From contig CAISUR010000039.1 of the NCBI GenBank assembly GCA_903888655.1, positions 1 to 5,461 on the forward strand: a stretch of 5,461 nucleotides of DNA, read 5' to 3'. The translations under genes and the position numbers were made by a program. This document shows positions 1 to 5,461 of this stretch, piece after piece (position 1 is the first letter of the stretch; each line of letters opens with the position of its first letter). A model generated the notes under the pieces. The model ran no database searches, was not told where the DNA came from, and saw nothing but the letters and a program-made list of their open reading frames with translations. The stretch comes from an uncultured Bacteroidota bacterium (GTDB lineage: Bacteria; Bacteroidota; Bacteroidia; Flavobacteriales; Flavobacteriaceae).

Positions 1-516
1 AATGCGCGCGCCGCCGCACTCGCAGCCTTTGCAATCGTGCAGCCCGACTCGAATGCTGCACATTCCATCGCGGTGCGTTATCCGTCCAGTTTCATGGCGC
101 AAGGCAATGGGCGTATTTTTAATTCAAGTGGACAAAAATTATCTTCAGAACAAGTTAGAAATTTACTAAAAGATAATAAAGAAGCCCTTGACTATTATAA
201 TGTTGGAAAAACCAAACAAACGTTGGGCAATATTCTATTGTATGGGGGAATTGCTACTGTTGCAATAAACCATTTGTCGATAGTACAAAACGCTAAAAAT
301 AAGGGCGATATTAACCCAAGCAGAAACATTCCTTATATAGTTGGTGGAGGTTTAATTTTAGCTGCAATTCCAATTAAAATTGGCTTTTCAAAAAAGATAA
401 AACGAGCTGTAACACTAATAAATGATGATTTAAAAAATCCTAAAACTGGGTTTAGTATTGAATCAACATCTTTTGTTTCTAATTCTAATGGAGTTGGAAT
501 TTCATTTACATTTTAA
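1..516 (+). CDS. Uncharacterised protein with two membrane segments (5' end uncertain, open at left edge)
   Basis: The frame is open from base 1 to a TAA at 514-516, so the gene may be cut by the window edge. Possible starts are GTG at 37 and ATG at 94, neither with a clear ribosome binding site. Numbering from the GTG, two hydrophobic stretches at about residues 61-80 and 98-117 (around GNILLYGGIATVA and PYIVGGGLILAAIP) look like membrane segments, with a Lys/Asn-rich loop between them. The part before them (SSGQKLSSEQVRNLLKDN, then ALDYYNVGKTKQT) resembles small Bacteroidota proteins of unknown function that I recall without a name. The C-terminus is Ser/Asn-rich and polar. It ends nine bases before polA, so the two are probably co-transcribed, but no role in replication can be inferred. 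The first ~110 bases are far more GC-rich than the rest, so the N-terminal residues may not be native. The gene is likely real; its start is unsure. Confidence 0.7.
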   Translation, partial: NARAAALAAFAIVQPDSNAAHSIAVRYPSSFMAQGNGRIFNSSGQKLSSEQVRNLLKDNKEALDYYNVGKTKQTLGNILLYGGIATVAINHLSIVQNAKNKGDINPSRNIPYIVGGGLILAAIPIKIGFSKKIKRAVTLINDDLKNPKTGFSIESTSFVSNSNGVGISFTF

Positions 517-525
517 TCTAAAACA

Positions 526-3420
526 ATGTCACAAAAACGACTATACCTTCTTGACGCTTACGCATTAATTTTTCGCGGCTATTTTGCTTTTATAAAAAAT
601 CCGAGAATCAACTCGAAAGGAATGGATACTTCGGCAATTATGGGCTTTATGAATGCCTTAATGGACGTTATCAAACGTGAAAAACCAGATCATTTAGCAG
701 TGGCTTTCGATAAAGGTGGAAGCGATTATCGTTACGAAATGTACCAAGAATACAAAGCGCATCGTGACGAAACTCCAGAAGCCATTAAAATTGCGGTGCC
801 TTATATTCAAGAATTGTTGAAAGCGATGCACATTCCAATTATTGAAAAAGCTGGATTTGAAGCCGACGACTTAATTGGAACTTTAGCCAAACAAGCCGAA
901 AAAGAAGGTTTTAAAGTGTTTATGGTAACGCCAGATAAAGATTTTGCGCAATTGGTTTCTGAAAATATTTTCATGTACAAACCAGCACGTATGGGTAACG
1001 ACATTGAAATTTGGGGAATTCCTGAAGTTTTGGAAAAGTTTGAAATTACCAACCCATTACAAGTGATAGATTTCTTAGGAATGATGGGCGACGCAGCCGA
1101 TAATATTCCGGGGTTGCCTGGCGTTGGTGAAAAAACAGCGAAGAAATTTTTGGCAGAATATGGCTCGATGGAAAATCTACTAGCCAATACACATCAACTA
1201 AAAGGCGCTATCAAAGATAAAATTGAAGCCAATGCAGAACTGGGTTTATTATCTAAAAAACTGGCTACTATTCTACTCGATTGTCCGGTTGAATTCAATG
1301 CTGATGATTTTGAACTATCTAAACCTGATGTAGAAAAAACAGACGCGTTGTTTCAAGAATTGGAATTCCGTCAAATGAAAGCGCAGTTTGATAAATATTT
1401 TGGAACTGGGAAAGAATATGACGAAATTGACACGAATGGCTCTTCAAGTGATACGCCGCAACCCGCAAAGAAAGCTCCAGCTAAAAAAACCAACGAAGAT
1501 CAATTTGATTTGTTCGGATTTTCAGATGAAGAAAGTGGCGAAGAAAAATCACATTCTCATTATGCAACTATAGAAAACACTGAACATTTTTACCAAATTA
1601 TTCAAGGTGATTTGCCTGTAAAATTACTGTTGCAAAATTTAATGAATCAAACTTCGGTTTGTTTTGACACCGAAACTACCGGAATTGACGCTTTGAATGC
1701 CGAACTAGTCGGAATGTCATTCTCATTTGAAAAAGGAAAGGCATTTTACGTTCCGTTTCCCGAAAATAAAGAAGAAGCACAAGCTTTAGTAGAAAAATTC
1801 AAACCCTTTTTTGAAAGTGAAAGCATCGAAAAAATTGGACAAAATATAAAATATGATTTGAAAATTCTGTCAAATTACGGAGTTCAAATCAAAGGAAAAT
1901 TATTCGATACCATGATTGCGCATTATTTGATCAATCCAGATATGCGTCACAATATGGATGTTTTGAGTGAAACGTATTTGAAATATTCGCCAAAATCAAT
2001 TGAAGATTTAATTGGTAAACCTGCCCGCTCGGCAGGCGGGAAAGGTAAAAACCCTGCCTCGCCGGCAGGCAGGCAAAAATCAATGCGCGATGTTGCTTTG
2101 GAAGAAATCAAAGAATACGCTGCCGAAGATGCTGATGTAACATTTCAATTGAAACAAAATTTCAGTCCGATTCTCGACAAAGCCGAAACCAAAAAATTAT
2201 TTGACGAAATCGAAATTCCGTTGATTCCAGTTTTGGCAGCAATGGAATTGGAAGGCATCAATCTTGACGTTCCGTTTCTTAAAGAAATGTCAGTTGAAAT
2301 GGCAAAAGAAAGTGCTACATTAGAACAAAAAATTTATGAAACTGCTGGCGAGAAATTCAATTTGGCTTCACCAAAACAATTGGGTGACGTTTTATTTGAC
2401 AAAATGAAAATTGGTGGAGCGAAACAAAAGAAAACCAAAACTGGTCAATATGCCACTGGTGAAGAAGTACTTTCGTATTTGGCAAACGAACATGAAATTG
2501 TGAAAGACATTTTAGATTGGCGTCAAATGGTGAAATTGCAAAGCACCTATATTGATGCGTTACCCAATCAAGTAGACAAAAAAACAGGGCGTGTTCACAC
2601 CGATTATATGCAAACGGTTGCTGCAACGGGGCGTTTGAGTTCGAACAATCCAAACTTACAGAATATTCCTATTCGTACAGAAAGAGGTCGATTAATCAGA
2701 AAAGCATTTATTGCTCGTGATGAAAATTACTCCTTATTATCTGCCGATTATTCTCAGATAGAACTTCGAATTATCGCCGCTTTATCGGGCGAAGAAAACA
2801 TGATAAAAGCATTTCAAAACAACGAAGATATTCACCGAAGTACCGCTGCAAAAGTGTTTAATGTGCCTTTAGAAGAAGTGACTAAAGAACAACGTAGCAA
2901 TGCTAAAACGGTGAATTTCGGAATCATATATGGTGTTTCGGCGTTCGGACTTTCTAATCAAACATCGCTTTCACGAAAAGAAAGTGCTGAGTTGATTGAT
3001 GCGTATTATGCAACTTATCCAAAGCTGAAATCGTACATGAGCAATCAAGTTGATTTTGCTAGAGAACATGGTTATGTGCAAACGGTTTTAGGAAGAAGAC
3101 GTTATTTAAAAGACATCAATTCTGCCAATATGATGGTAAAAAGTGGTGCCGAACGAAATGCCGTAAACGCCCCTATTCAAGGATCGGCAGCTGATATTAT
3201 CAAAATTGCGATGATAAATATTCATAAGAAACTAACTTCAGAAAATTGGAAATCGAAAATGCTATTGCAAGTACATGACGAATTGGTGTTTGATGTTCAT
3301 AATTCCGAATTAGAAAAAATCAAACCAATGATAAAACACGAAATGGAAAACGCCTTCAAAATGGATGTTCCGTTAGAAGTAGAAATGGGTGTGGGGAAAA
3401 ATTGGCTGGAAGCGCATTAG
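526..3420 (+). CDS. polA: DNA polymerase I (5' nuclease, 3'-5' proofreading exonuclease and polymerase)
   Basis: This cytoplasmic repair and replication enzyme fills gaps, removes RNA primers and proofreads. The 5' nuclease domain (about 1-290) carries D10, D62, E112/D114/D115, D137/D139, D189/D192 and the helix-3-turn-helix PGLPGVGEKTA (195-205). A charged, low-complexity linker follows (about 293-345). The exonuclease domain has Exo I D381/E383 (FDTETTG), Exo II N440/D444 and Exo III Y531/D535, so proofreading should be active. The polymerase domain has TGRLSS (701-706), motif A D741/E746, motif B R790/K794/F798/Y802 (NFGIIYG) and motif C H917/D918/E919. F798 matches the Phe of E. coli Pol I and Taq that disfavours dideoxynucleotides. 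The 964 aa exceed E. coli Pol I (928 aa), partly through the linker and two seven-residue inserts at 499-505 and 510-516 encoded by GC-rich palindromes. The ATG at 526 begins directly before the conserved LYLLDAY; there is no clear Shine-Dalgarno, as is usual in Bacteroidota. No terminator hairpin is obvious after the stop. Confidence 0.98.
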   Translation: MSQKRLYLLDAYALIFRGYFAFIKNPRINSKGMDTSAIMGFMNALMDVIKREKPDHLAVAFDKGGSDYRYEMYQEYKAHRDETPEAIKIAVPYIQELLKAMHIPIIEKAGFEADDLIGTLAKQAEKEGFKVFMVTPDKDFAQLVSENIFMYKPARMGNDIEIWGIPEVLEKFEITNPLQVIDFLGMMGDAADNIPGLPGVGEKTAKKFLAEYGSMENLLANTHQLKGAIKDKIEANAELGLLSKKLATILLDCPVEFNADDFELSKPDVEKTDALFQELEFRQMKAQFDKYFGTGKEYDEIDTNGSSSDTPQPAKKAPAKKTNEDQFDLFGFSDEESGEEKSHSHYATIENTEHFYQIIQGDLPVKLLLQNLMNQTSVCFDTETTGIDALNAELVGMSFSFEKGKAFYVPFPENKEEAQALVEKFKPFFESESIEKIGQNIKYDLKILSNYGVQIKGKLFDTMIAHYLINPDMRHNMDVLSETYLKYSPKSIEDLIGKPARSAGGKGKNPASPAGRQKSMRDVALEEIKEYAAEDADVTFQLKQNFSPILDKAETKKLFDEIEIPLIPVLAAMELEGINLDVPFLKEMSVEMAKESATLEQKIYETAGEKFNLASPKQLGDVLFDKMKIGGAKQKKTKTGQYATGEEVLSYLANEHEIVKDILDWRQMVKLQSTYIDALPNQVDKKTGRVHTDYMQTVAATGRLSSNNPNLQNIPIRTERGRLIRKAFIARDENYSLLSADYSQIELRIIAALSGEENMIKAFQNNEDIHRSTAAKVFNVPLEEVTKEQRSNAKTVNFGIIYGVSAFGLSNQTSLSRKESAELIDAYYATYPKLKSYMSNQVDFAREHGYVQTVLGRRRYLKDINSANMMVKSGAERNAVNAPIQGSAADIIKIAMINIHKKLTSENWKSKMLLQVHDELVFDVHNSELEKIKPMIKHEMENAFKMDVPLEVEMGVGKNWLEAH
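2020..2040 (+). repeat. GC-rich palindromic repeat, copy 1, in frame within polA
   Basis: A 21-bp element made of three 7-base blocks: CCTGCCC, GCTCGGC, AGGCGGG. As RNA it folds on itself with seven Watson-Crick pairs, two G-U pairs and one C-A mismatch around a single central base. It begins exactly on a codon boundary and encodes P499-A-R-S-A-G-G505. It matches copy 2 at 16 of 21 positions and has the same orientation and frame. It is about 80% GC in a gene of roughly 35% GC. Removing it joins AAA to AAA, giving IGK-KGKN. Confidence 0.85.
2053..2073 (+). repeat. GC-rich palindromic repeat, copy 2, in frame within polA
   Basis: A 21-bp element in three 7-base blocks: CCTGCCT, CGCCGGC, AGGCAGG. 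The outer arms are perfectly complementary (7 bp) and the core contains GCCGGC, so without the single C at 2060 it would be a perfect 20-bp palindrome. It encodes P510-A-S-P-A-G-R516 in the polA frame, 12 bases after copy 1. Its removal joins AAC to CAA and restores KGKNQ, the sequence I recall as conserved in E. coli Pol I at this position. Confidence 0.88.
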
Positions 3421-3426
3421 TAGGTT

Positions 3427-3460
3427 GGCAGAGTTAAATAGAAGTAGGCAGTTTTAAATA
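3427..3460 (+). repeat. Two degenerate GGCAG direct repeats in the polA downstream spacer
   Basis: The 14-base units GGCAGAGTTAAATA (3427-3440) and GGCAGTTTTAAATA (3447-3460) match at 12 positions and start 20 bases apart. They are preceded by TT and TA respectively. This gives a TTGGCAG and TAGGCAG pair, reminiscent of GGCAGT-type short repeats I recall between genes in flavobacterial genomes. They could be decayed remnants of such a repeat. A regulatory role for the next gene is not supported by anything visible. Confidence 0.4.
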
Positions 3461-3491
3461 CTTAAATATTTATAGTAATCACATAAATAAG

Positions 3492-4025
3492 ATGAAAAGT
3501 TTATTTATTTTATTTTTTATTGCTTTTGCAAATTTGATTTTTAGTCAAGAGAATAATAGCGTTTTACAAGCAAACTTTATTCGAGCAATGATTACATCAA
3601 ATGAAATATTCATAATTATTAACGTAAAAGATTTGAACACAAAGGAAACTAAAGAAGTTTGCACGACAAATGAAGACTTAAGAAATGCAACTGAAATTGA
3701 AAAATCTATATCTTATGATGAAGCATTTAAATTATTACAAAGAAATAAATCAAGAGATTTTGAGTTTAAAAACAAAGAAGCTTTAGAAATTTTCATCCTA
3801 AATTATTTCTCAAAAATTGATTTATTGAAATTTGAAAAAGAATTTGAAATTGATGATTTAATAAAAAGTATTAATAAAACTTGGAATTTAGATTATGACA
3901 AAACAAAAGAGACAATATATCTTTATGCATATTCACTTTCTAAAAAGGGTTTATTAATCGGATTATCCCAAGAATGCTTTGGCATTAACGGTTTATGGTG
4001 CGTAAGCTGTCAAGAAAATAAGTGA
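3492..4025 (+). CDS. Small exported protein of unknown function
   Basis: I do not recognise a family. The 177-residue protein begins with a clear signal peptide: K2, a hydrophobic core at residues 4-17 (LFILFFIAFANLIF), and a likely signal peptidase I cut after FSQ at about residue 19. There is no lipobox cysteine, so the mature ~158-residue protein is predicted to be periplasmic, surface-exposed or secreted. The mature part is rich in Lys, Glu, Ile and Asn and looks mostly helical. It has four cysteines, C57, C162, C170 and C173, the last three clustered at the C-terminus (WCVSC); disulfides or metal binding are possible but unproven. The ATG at 3492 follows an A-rich stretch (ATAAATAAG), typical for the phylum. 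The coding DNA is very AT-rich in places (about 18% GC over 3781-3840), which fits a fast-evolving or lineage-specific gene. It ends one base before the convergent lacI-type gene. Confidence 0.75.
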   Translation: MKSLFILFFIAFANLIFSQENNSVLQANFIRAMITSNEIFIIINVKDLNTKETKEVCTTNEDLRNATEIEKSISYDEAFKLLQRNKSRDFEFKNKEALEIFILNYFSKIDLLKFEKEFEIDDLIKSINKTWNLDYDKTKETIYLYAYSLSKKGLLIGLSQECFGINGLWCVSCQENK

Positions 4026-4026
4026 A

Positions 4027-5049
4027 TTACAGTTTCCTTGTCGATTCCCTCTGTCTCAACTCCGTTTTAATAACCGTAGTTTTATGGTTGTAAATCTCGT
4101 CTTTACTTTCTAGTTTTTCGATTAGCATTTTGGTAGCTACTTCGCCAATTTCGGGTCCGTGTTGGCTCACCGTCGACAAACTTGGCGTCATTCTGCGTGA
4201 CCAAACGCCATCGGCAAAACCAATAACCGAAAGCTCTTCTGGAATTTTCAATCCTTTTTTAATTGCCATTTTCATTGCCATTACCGATGCATGCTCATCA
4301 ACAGCAAAAACGGCATCCACTATATTTTTATCTAAAAATCCGGCAGCTTTAGTATCAAAATCATCTGCGGTTTCAGACAACACGATCAATTTCGAATCGA
4401 CTTTCAAACCTGCTTTTTCCAAAGCTTTTTTATATCCGTCAACCCTTAATTTTCCTACACTTAAATTGTCAATCGAAGAAAACAAAGCAATGTTTTTACA
4501 ACCTGTTTTAATTAAATGATTGGTAGCATCAAAGGCTGAATCCAAATCATCAACAATTACTTTGTCGCAGTTTACTTCGTCTGCAATGCGATCGAACATG
4601 ACAATGGGTGTCCCTTCATTGATAATGGTTTTAAAATGATCAAACTTTTGCAACTTCTGCGCTTCTTCTGAAATAGAAAGAATAAAACCATCAATCGTTC
4701 CATTACTTAACATCTCAAGAGCATTGATTTCTTTTTCTAAAGATTCGTTTGAAATACAAGTAATAACCTTATAACCTTTTTCATCAGCTACTTTTTCGAT
4801 TCCGGTGAAAACTTTTGCGAAAAATGAATTCAAAATATTCGGAATAATAACACCAATAGTACGAGTAGACCGGTTTTTCAAATTCAAACCAATCACATTG
4901 GGCTTATAATTCTTCAACTTGGCATACTCTTGTACACGTTGCTTGGTAGGCTCGCTAATTTCCGGACTGTCGTTCAACGCCTTAGAAACGGTCGATACAG
5001 AAACTCCCAATTCTTTGGCAATTTGTTTTAAAGTGGCTTTCGATTTCAT
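4027..5049 (-). CDS. LacI/PurR-family transcriptional regulator
   Basis: A 340-residue, full-length LacI-type DNA-binding regulator, expected to act as a dimer whose operator binding changes with a sugar or sugar-derived ligand. The N-terminal helix-turn-helix is at residues 7-26 (TLKQIAKELGVSVSTVSKAL, 6-25, contains the hallmark VSxxTVS). The hinge helix begins PN at 50-51, with L57 in the place of the minor-groove lever leucine. The periplasmic-binding-protein-like domain begins at TIGVIIP (64-70). Putative ligand-pocket residues by family position are D153/R154, R202 (RVDGY) and D280 (GFADG). The SVIGFADG and LSTVSQHG segments look like Bacteroidota carbohydrate-utilisation regulators, but no transporter or glycosidase gene lies nearby, so its targets are probably elsewhere. 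The ATG at 5047-5049 gives the standard N-terminus; AGAAAG just before it may aid ribosome binding. A weak promoter-like TAAATTTA lies on the minus strand at 5069-5076. It is divergent from rplM and convergent with the exported-protein gene. Confidence 0.95.
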   Translation of the reverse strand: MKSKATLKQIAKELGVSVSTVSKALNDSPEISEPTKQRVQEYAKLKNYKPNVIGLNLKNRSTRTIGVIIPNILNSFFAKVFTGIEKVADEKGYKVITCISNESLEKEINALEMLSNGTIDGFILSISEEAQKLQKFDHFKTIINEGTPIVMFDRIADEVNCDKVIVDDLDSAFDATNHLIKTGCKNIALFSSIDNLSVGKLRVDGYKKALEKAGLKVDSKLIVLSETADDFDTKAAGFLDKNIVDAVFAVDEHASVMAMKMAIKKGLKIPEELSVIGFADGVWSRRMTPSLSTVSQHGPEIGEVATKMLIEKLESKDEIYNHKTTVIKTELRQRESTRKL

Positions 5050-5142
5050 CTTTCTATTATATAAGGTGTAAATTTATAAAAAATTAAATGAAGCAGCGAA
5101 TGGTTTGGGCATTTTTGTATTCCATTTTCCTGCCTTCCTTCC

Positions 5143-5169
5143 AAAACTTTGCAAAAAAGCAAAGGTTTT
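5143..5169. other. A/T-rich stem-loop in the divergent lacI-rplM intergenic region
   Basis: AAAACTTTGC (5143-5152) and GCAAAGGTTTT (5159-5169) form a stem of 6 bp plus 4 bp with one bulged G, around a six-A loop. T or A runs lie on both sides, so either strand could give a weak intrinsic-terminator-like RNA. CCTTCC repeats flank it on both sides (5133-5138 and 5171-5176). It lies upstream of both divergent genes, so it ends neither of them. Its function is unknown; the rest of 5050-5250 holds no gene I can support. Confidence 0.4.
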
Positions 5170-5254
5170 TCCTTCCAGTCAGGGCTAAAAAGCAAACAAA
5201 AGGCAACATATAAATCGTTAAAATTCAAAATAGTAATTAAAATTAGAAATCATT

Positions 5255-5285
5255 TTTGTATATATAATAAATAATTGTACTTTTG
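5255..5285 (+). promoter_or_regulatory. Bacteroidota-type promoter for rplM
   Basis: TTTG at 5255-5258 and TACTTTTG at 5278-5285 are separated by 19 bp. They match the -33 TTTG and -7 TAnnTTTG elements known for the primary sigma factor of Bacteroidota. Transcription would start near 5290, giving a leader of about 38 bases before the rplM ATG. The region between and around them is very AT-rich, as expected for a strong ribosomal protein promoter. Confidence 0.8.
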
Positions 5286-5288
5286 CAC

Positions 5289-5302
5289 TCCCTTAATTGG
5301 GA
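5289..5302 (+). promoter_or_regulatory. Small inverted repeat at the start of the rplM leader
   Basis: TCCC (5289-5292) and GGGA (5299-5302) flank TTAATT, giving a 4-bp stem with a six-base loop near the predicted transcription start. It is the only GC-rich element in the short leader. It might contribute to transcript stability or to autoregulation by L13, as leaders of ribosomal protein operons often do, but a 4-bp stem is weak evidence. Confidence 0.3.
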
Positions 5303-5328
5303 ATGGAATGTTTAATTAAAATAATATT

Positions 5329-5461
5329 ATGGACGCATTAAGCTACAAAACAGTTTCTGCCAACAAAGCCACAGCTGAAAAACAGTGGATTGTTGTTGAT
5401 GCTGAAGGTCATAACTTAGGTCGTTTTGCTTCTAAAGTCGCGATGCTTTTAAGAGGTAAAT
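5329..5461 (+). CDS. rplM: 50S ribosomal protein L13 (N-terminal 44 residues, cut by window edge)
   Basis: The frame starts at ATG 5329 and runs off the right edge with 44 whole codons. The translation has the L13 N-terminal signature: WIVVDAEGHNLGRFASKVAML, in residues 20-40, followed by LRGK. L13 is an early assembly protein of the large ribosomal subunit that binds 23S rRNA. The N-terminus MDALSYKTVSANKAT is the form I recall in Bacteroidota; the full protein is usually about 150 residues. In most bacteria rplM is followed by rpsI, which would lie just outside the window. A strong promoter and short leader precede it. AATAATATT directly before the ATG has no Shine-Dalgarno, as usual for this phylum. 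Confidence 0.95.
   Translation, partial: MDALSYKTVSANKATAEKQWIVVDAEGHNLGRFASKVAMLLRGK

Noticed and set aside
807..1187. Open frame of 126 codons on the minus strand
   Set aside because: It lies wholly inside the 5' nuclease domain of polA, whose conserved motifs are on the plus strand; the antisense translation has no recognisable features.
1388..1573. Open frame of 61 codons on the plus strand in another frame
   Set aside because: It overlaps the polA linker; the low-complexity Lys-rich translation is a by-product of the linker's A-rich codons.
2020..2073. The paired palindromes as a CRISPR array or a terminator
   Set aside because: There are only two 21-bp units with a 12-base coding spacer and no T-run, inside an intact gene whose frame they preserve.
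2357..2653. Open frame of 98 codons on the minus strand
   Set aside because: It is antisense to the polA polymerase domain and is explained by the codon use of the real gene.
4130..4519. Open frame of 129 codons on the plus strand
   Set aside because: It is antisense to the ligand-binding domain of the LacI-family gene, which is clearly coding on the minus strand.
5069..5076. TAAATTTA on the minus strand as a -7 element for the lacI-type gene
   Set aside because: It differs from TAnnTTTG at the last base, has no TTTG or TTG at the right distance, and occurs easily by chance in such AT-rich DNA.
5046..5228. Open frame of 60 codons on the minus strand upstream of the lacI-type gene
   Set aside because: The translation has no familiar motif, it covers the A/T-rich hairpin and the region expected to hold promoters, and it overlaps the regulator's start by four bases without other support.
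5050..5250. Search for a LacI-type operator with a central CG that would show autoregulation
   Set aside because: The few CG dinucleotides here, such as in GCAGCGAATG and AAATCGTTAA, lack symmetric flanks.

Overview
The window looks like chromosomal DNA from a Bacteroidota bacterium, most likely of the Flavobacterium type. The signs are AT-rich DNA, A-rich translation starts without clear Shine-Dalgarno sequences, and a Bacteroidota-type promoter (TTTG, 19 bp, TACTTTTG) in front of rplM. The DNA polymerase I and ribosomal protein L13 sequences also look flavobacterial. This placement is by recognition from memory, not by a search.

Layout, left to right. Positions 1-516 hold the 3' part of an uncharacterised gene for a protein with two predicted membrane segments. 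Its first ~110 bases are strikingly GC-rich (about 61%) compared with what follows (about 22% in the next 60 bases). Nine bases later comes a complete polA (526-3420, 964 aa) with all three enzymatic domains and all catalytic motifs intact. A 71-bp spacer with degenerate GGCAG repeats leads to an uncharacterised small exported protein (3492-4025). That gene meets a LacI-family repressor gene (4027-5049, minus strand) tail to tail with one base between them. A 279-bp divergent intergenic region follows, with an A/T-rich hairpin and a strong rplM promoter. The window ends inside rplM (5329 onward, first 44 codons).

The most notable observation is inside polA. Two 21-bp GC-rich imperfect palindromes (2020-2040 and 2053-2073) are inserted in the same reading frame, each adding seven residues of the pattern PA-x-x-AG-x. 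Together they interrupt the conserved GKGKNQ segment of the 3'-5' exonuclease domain, between motifs Exo II and Exo III. Removing both exactly restores a continuous IGKKGKNQKSM. This looks like a small palindromic repeat family, normally expected between genes, that has entered an essential-type coding gene without breaking it.

The genes do not form one pathway. polA and rplM are housekeeping genes, the LacI regulator probably controls a sugar-utilisation locus elsewhere, and the two small membrane or exported proteins are of unknown role. I see no CRISPR array, tRNA, rRNA, insertion sequence or phage gene, and no complete new multi-gene system.
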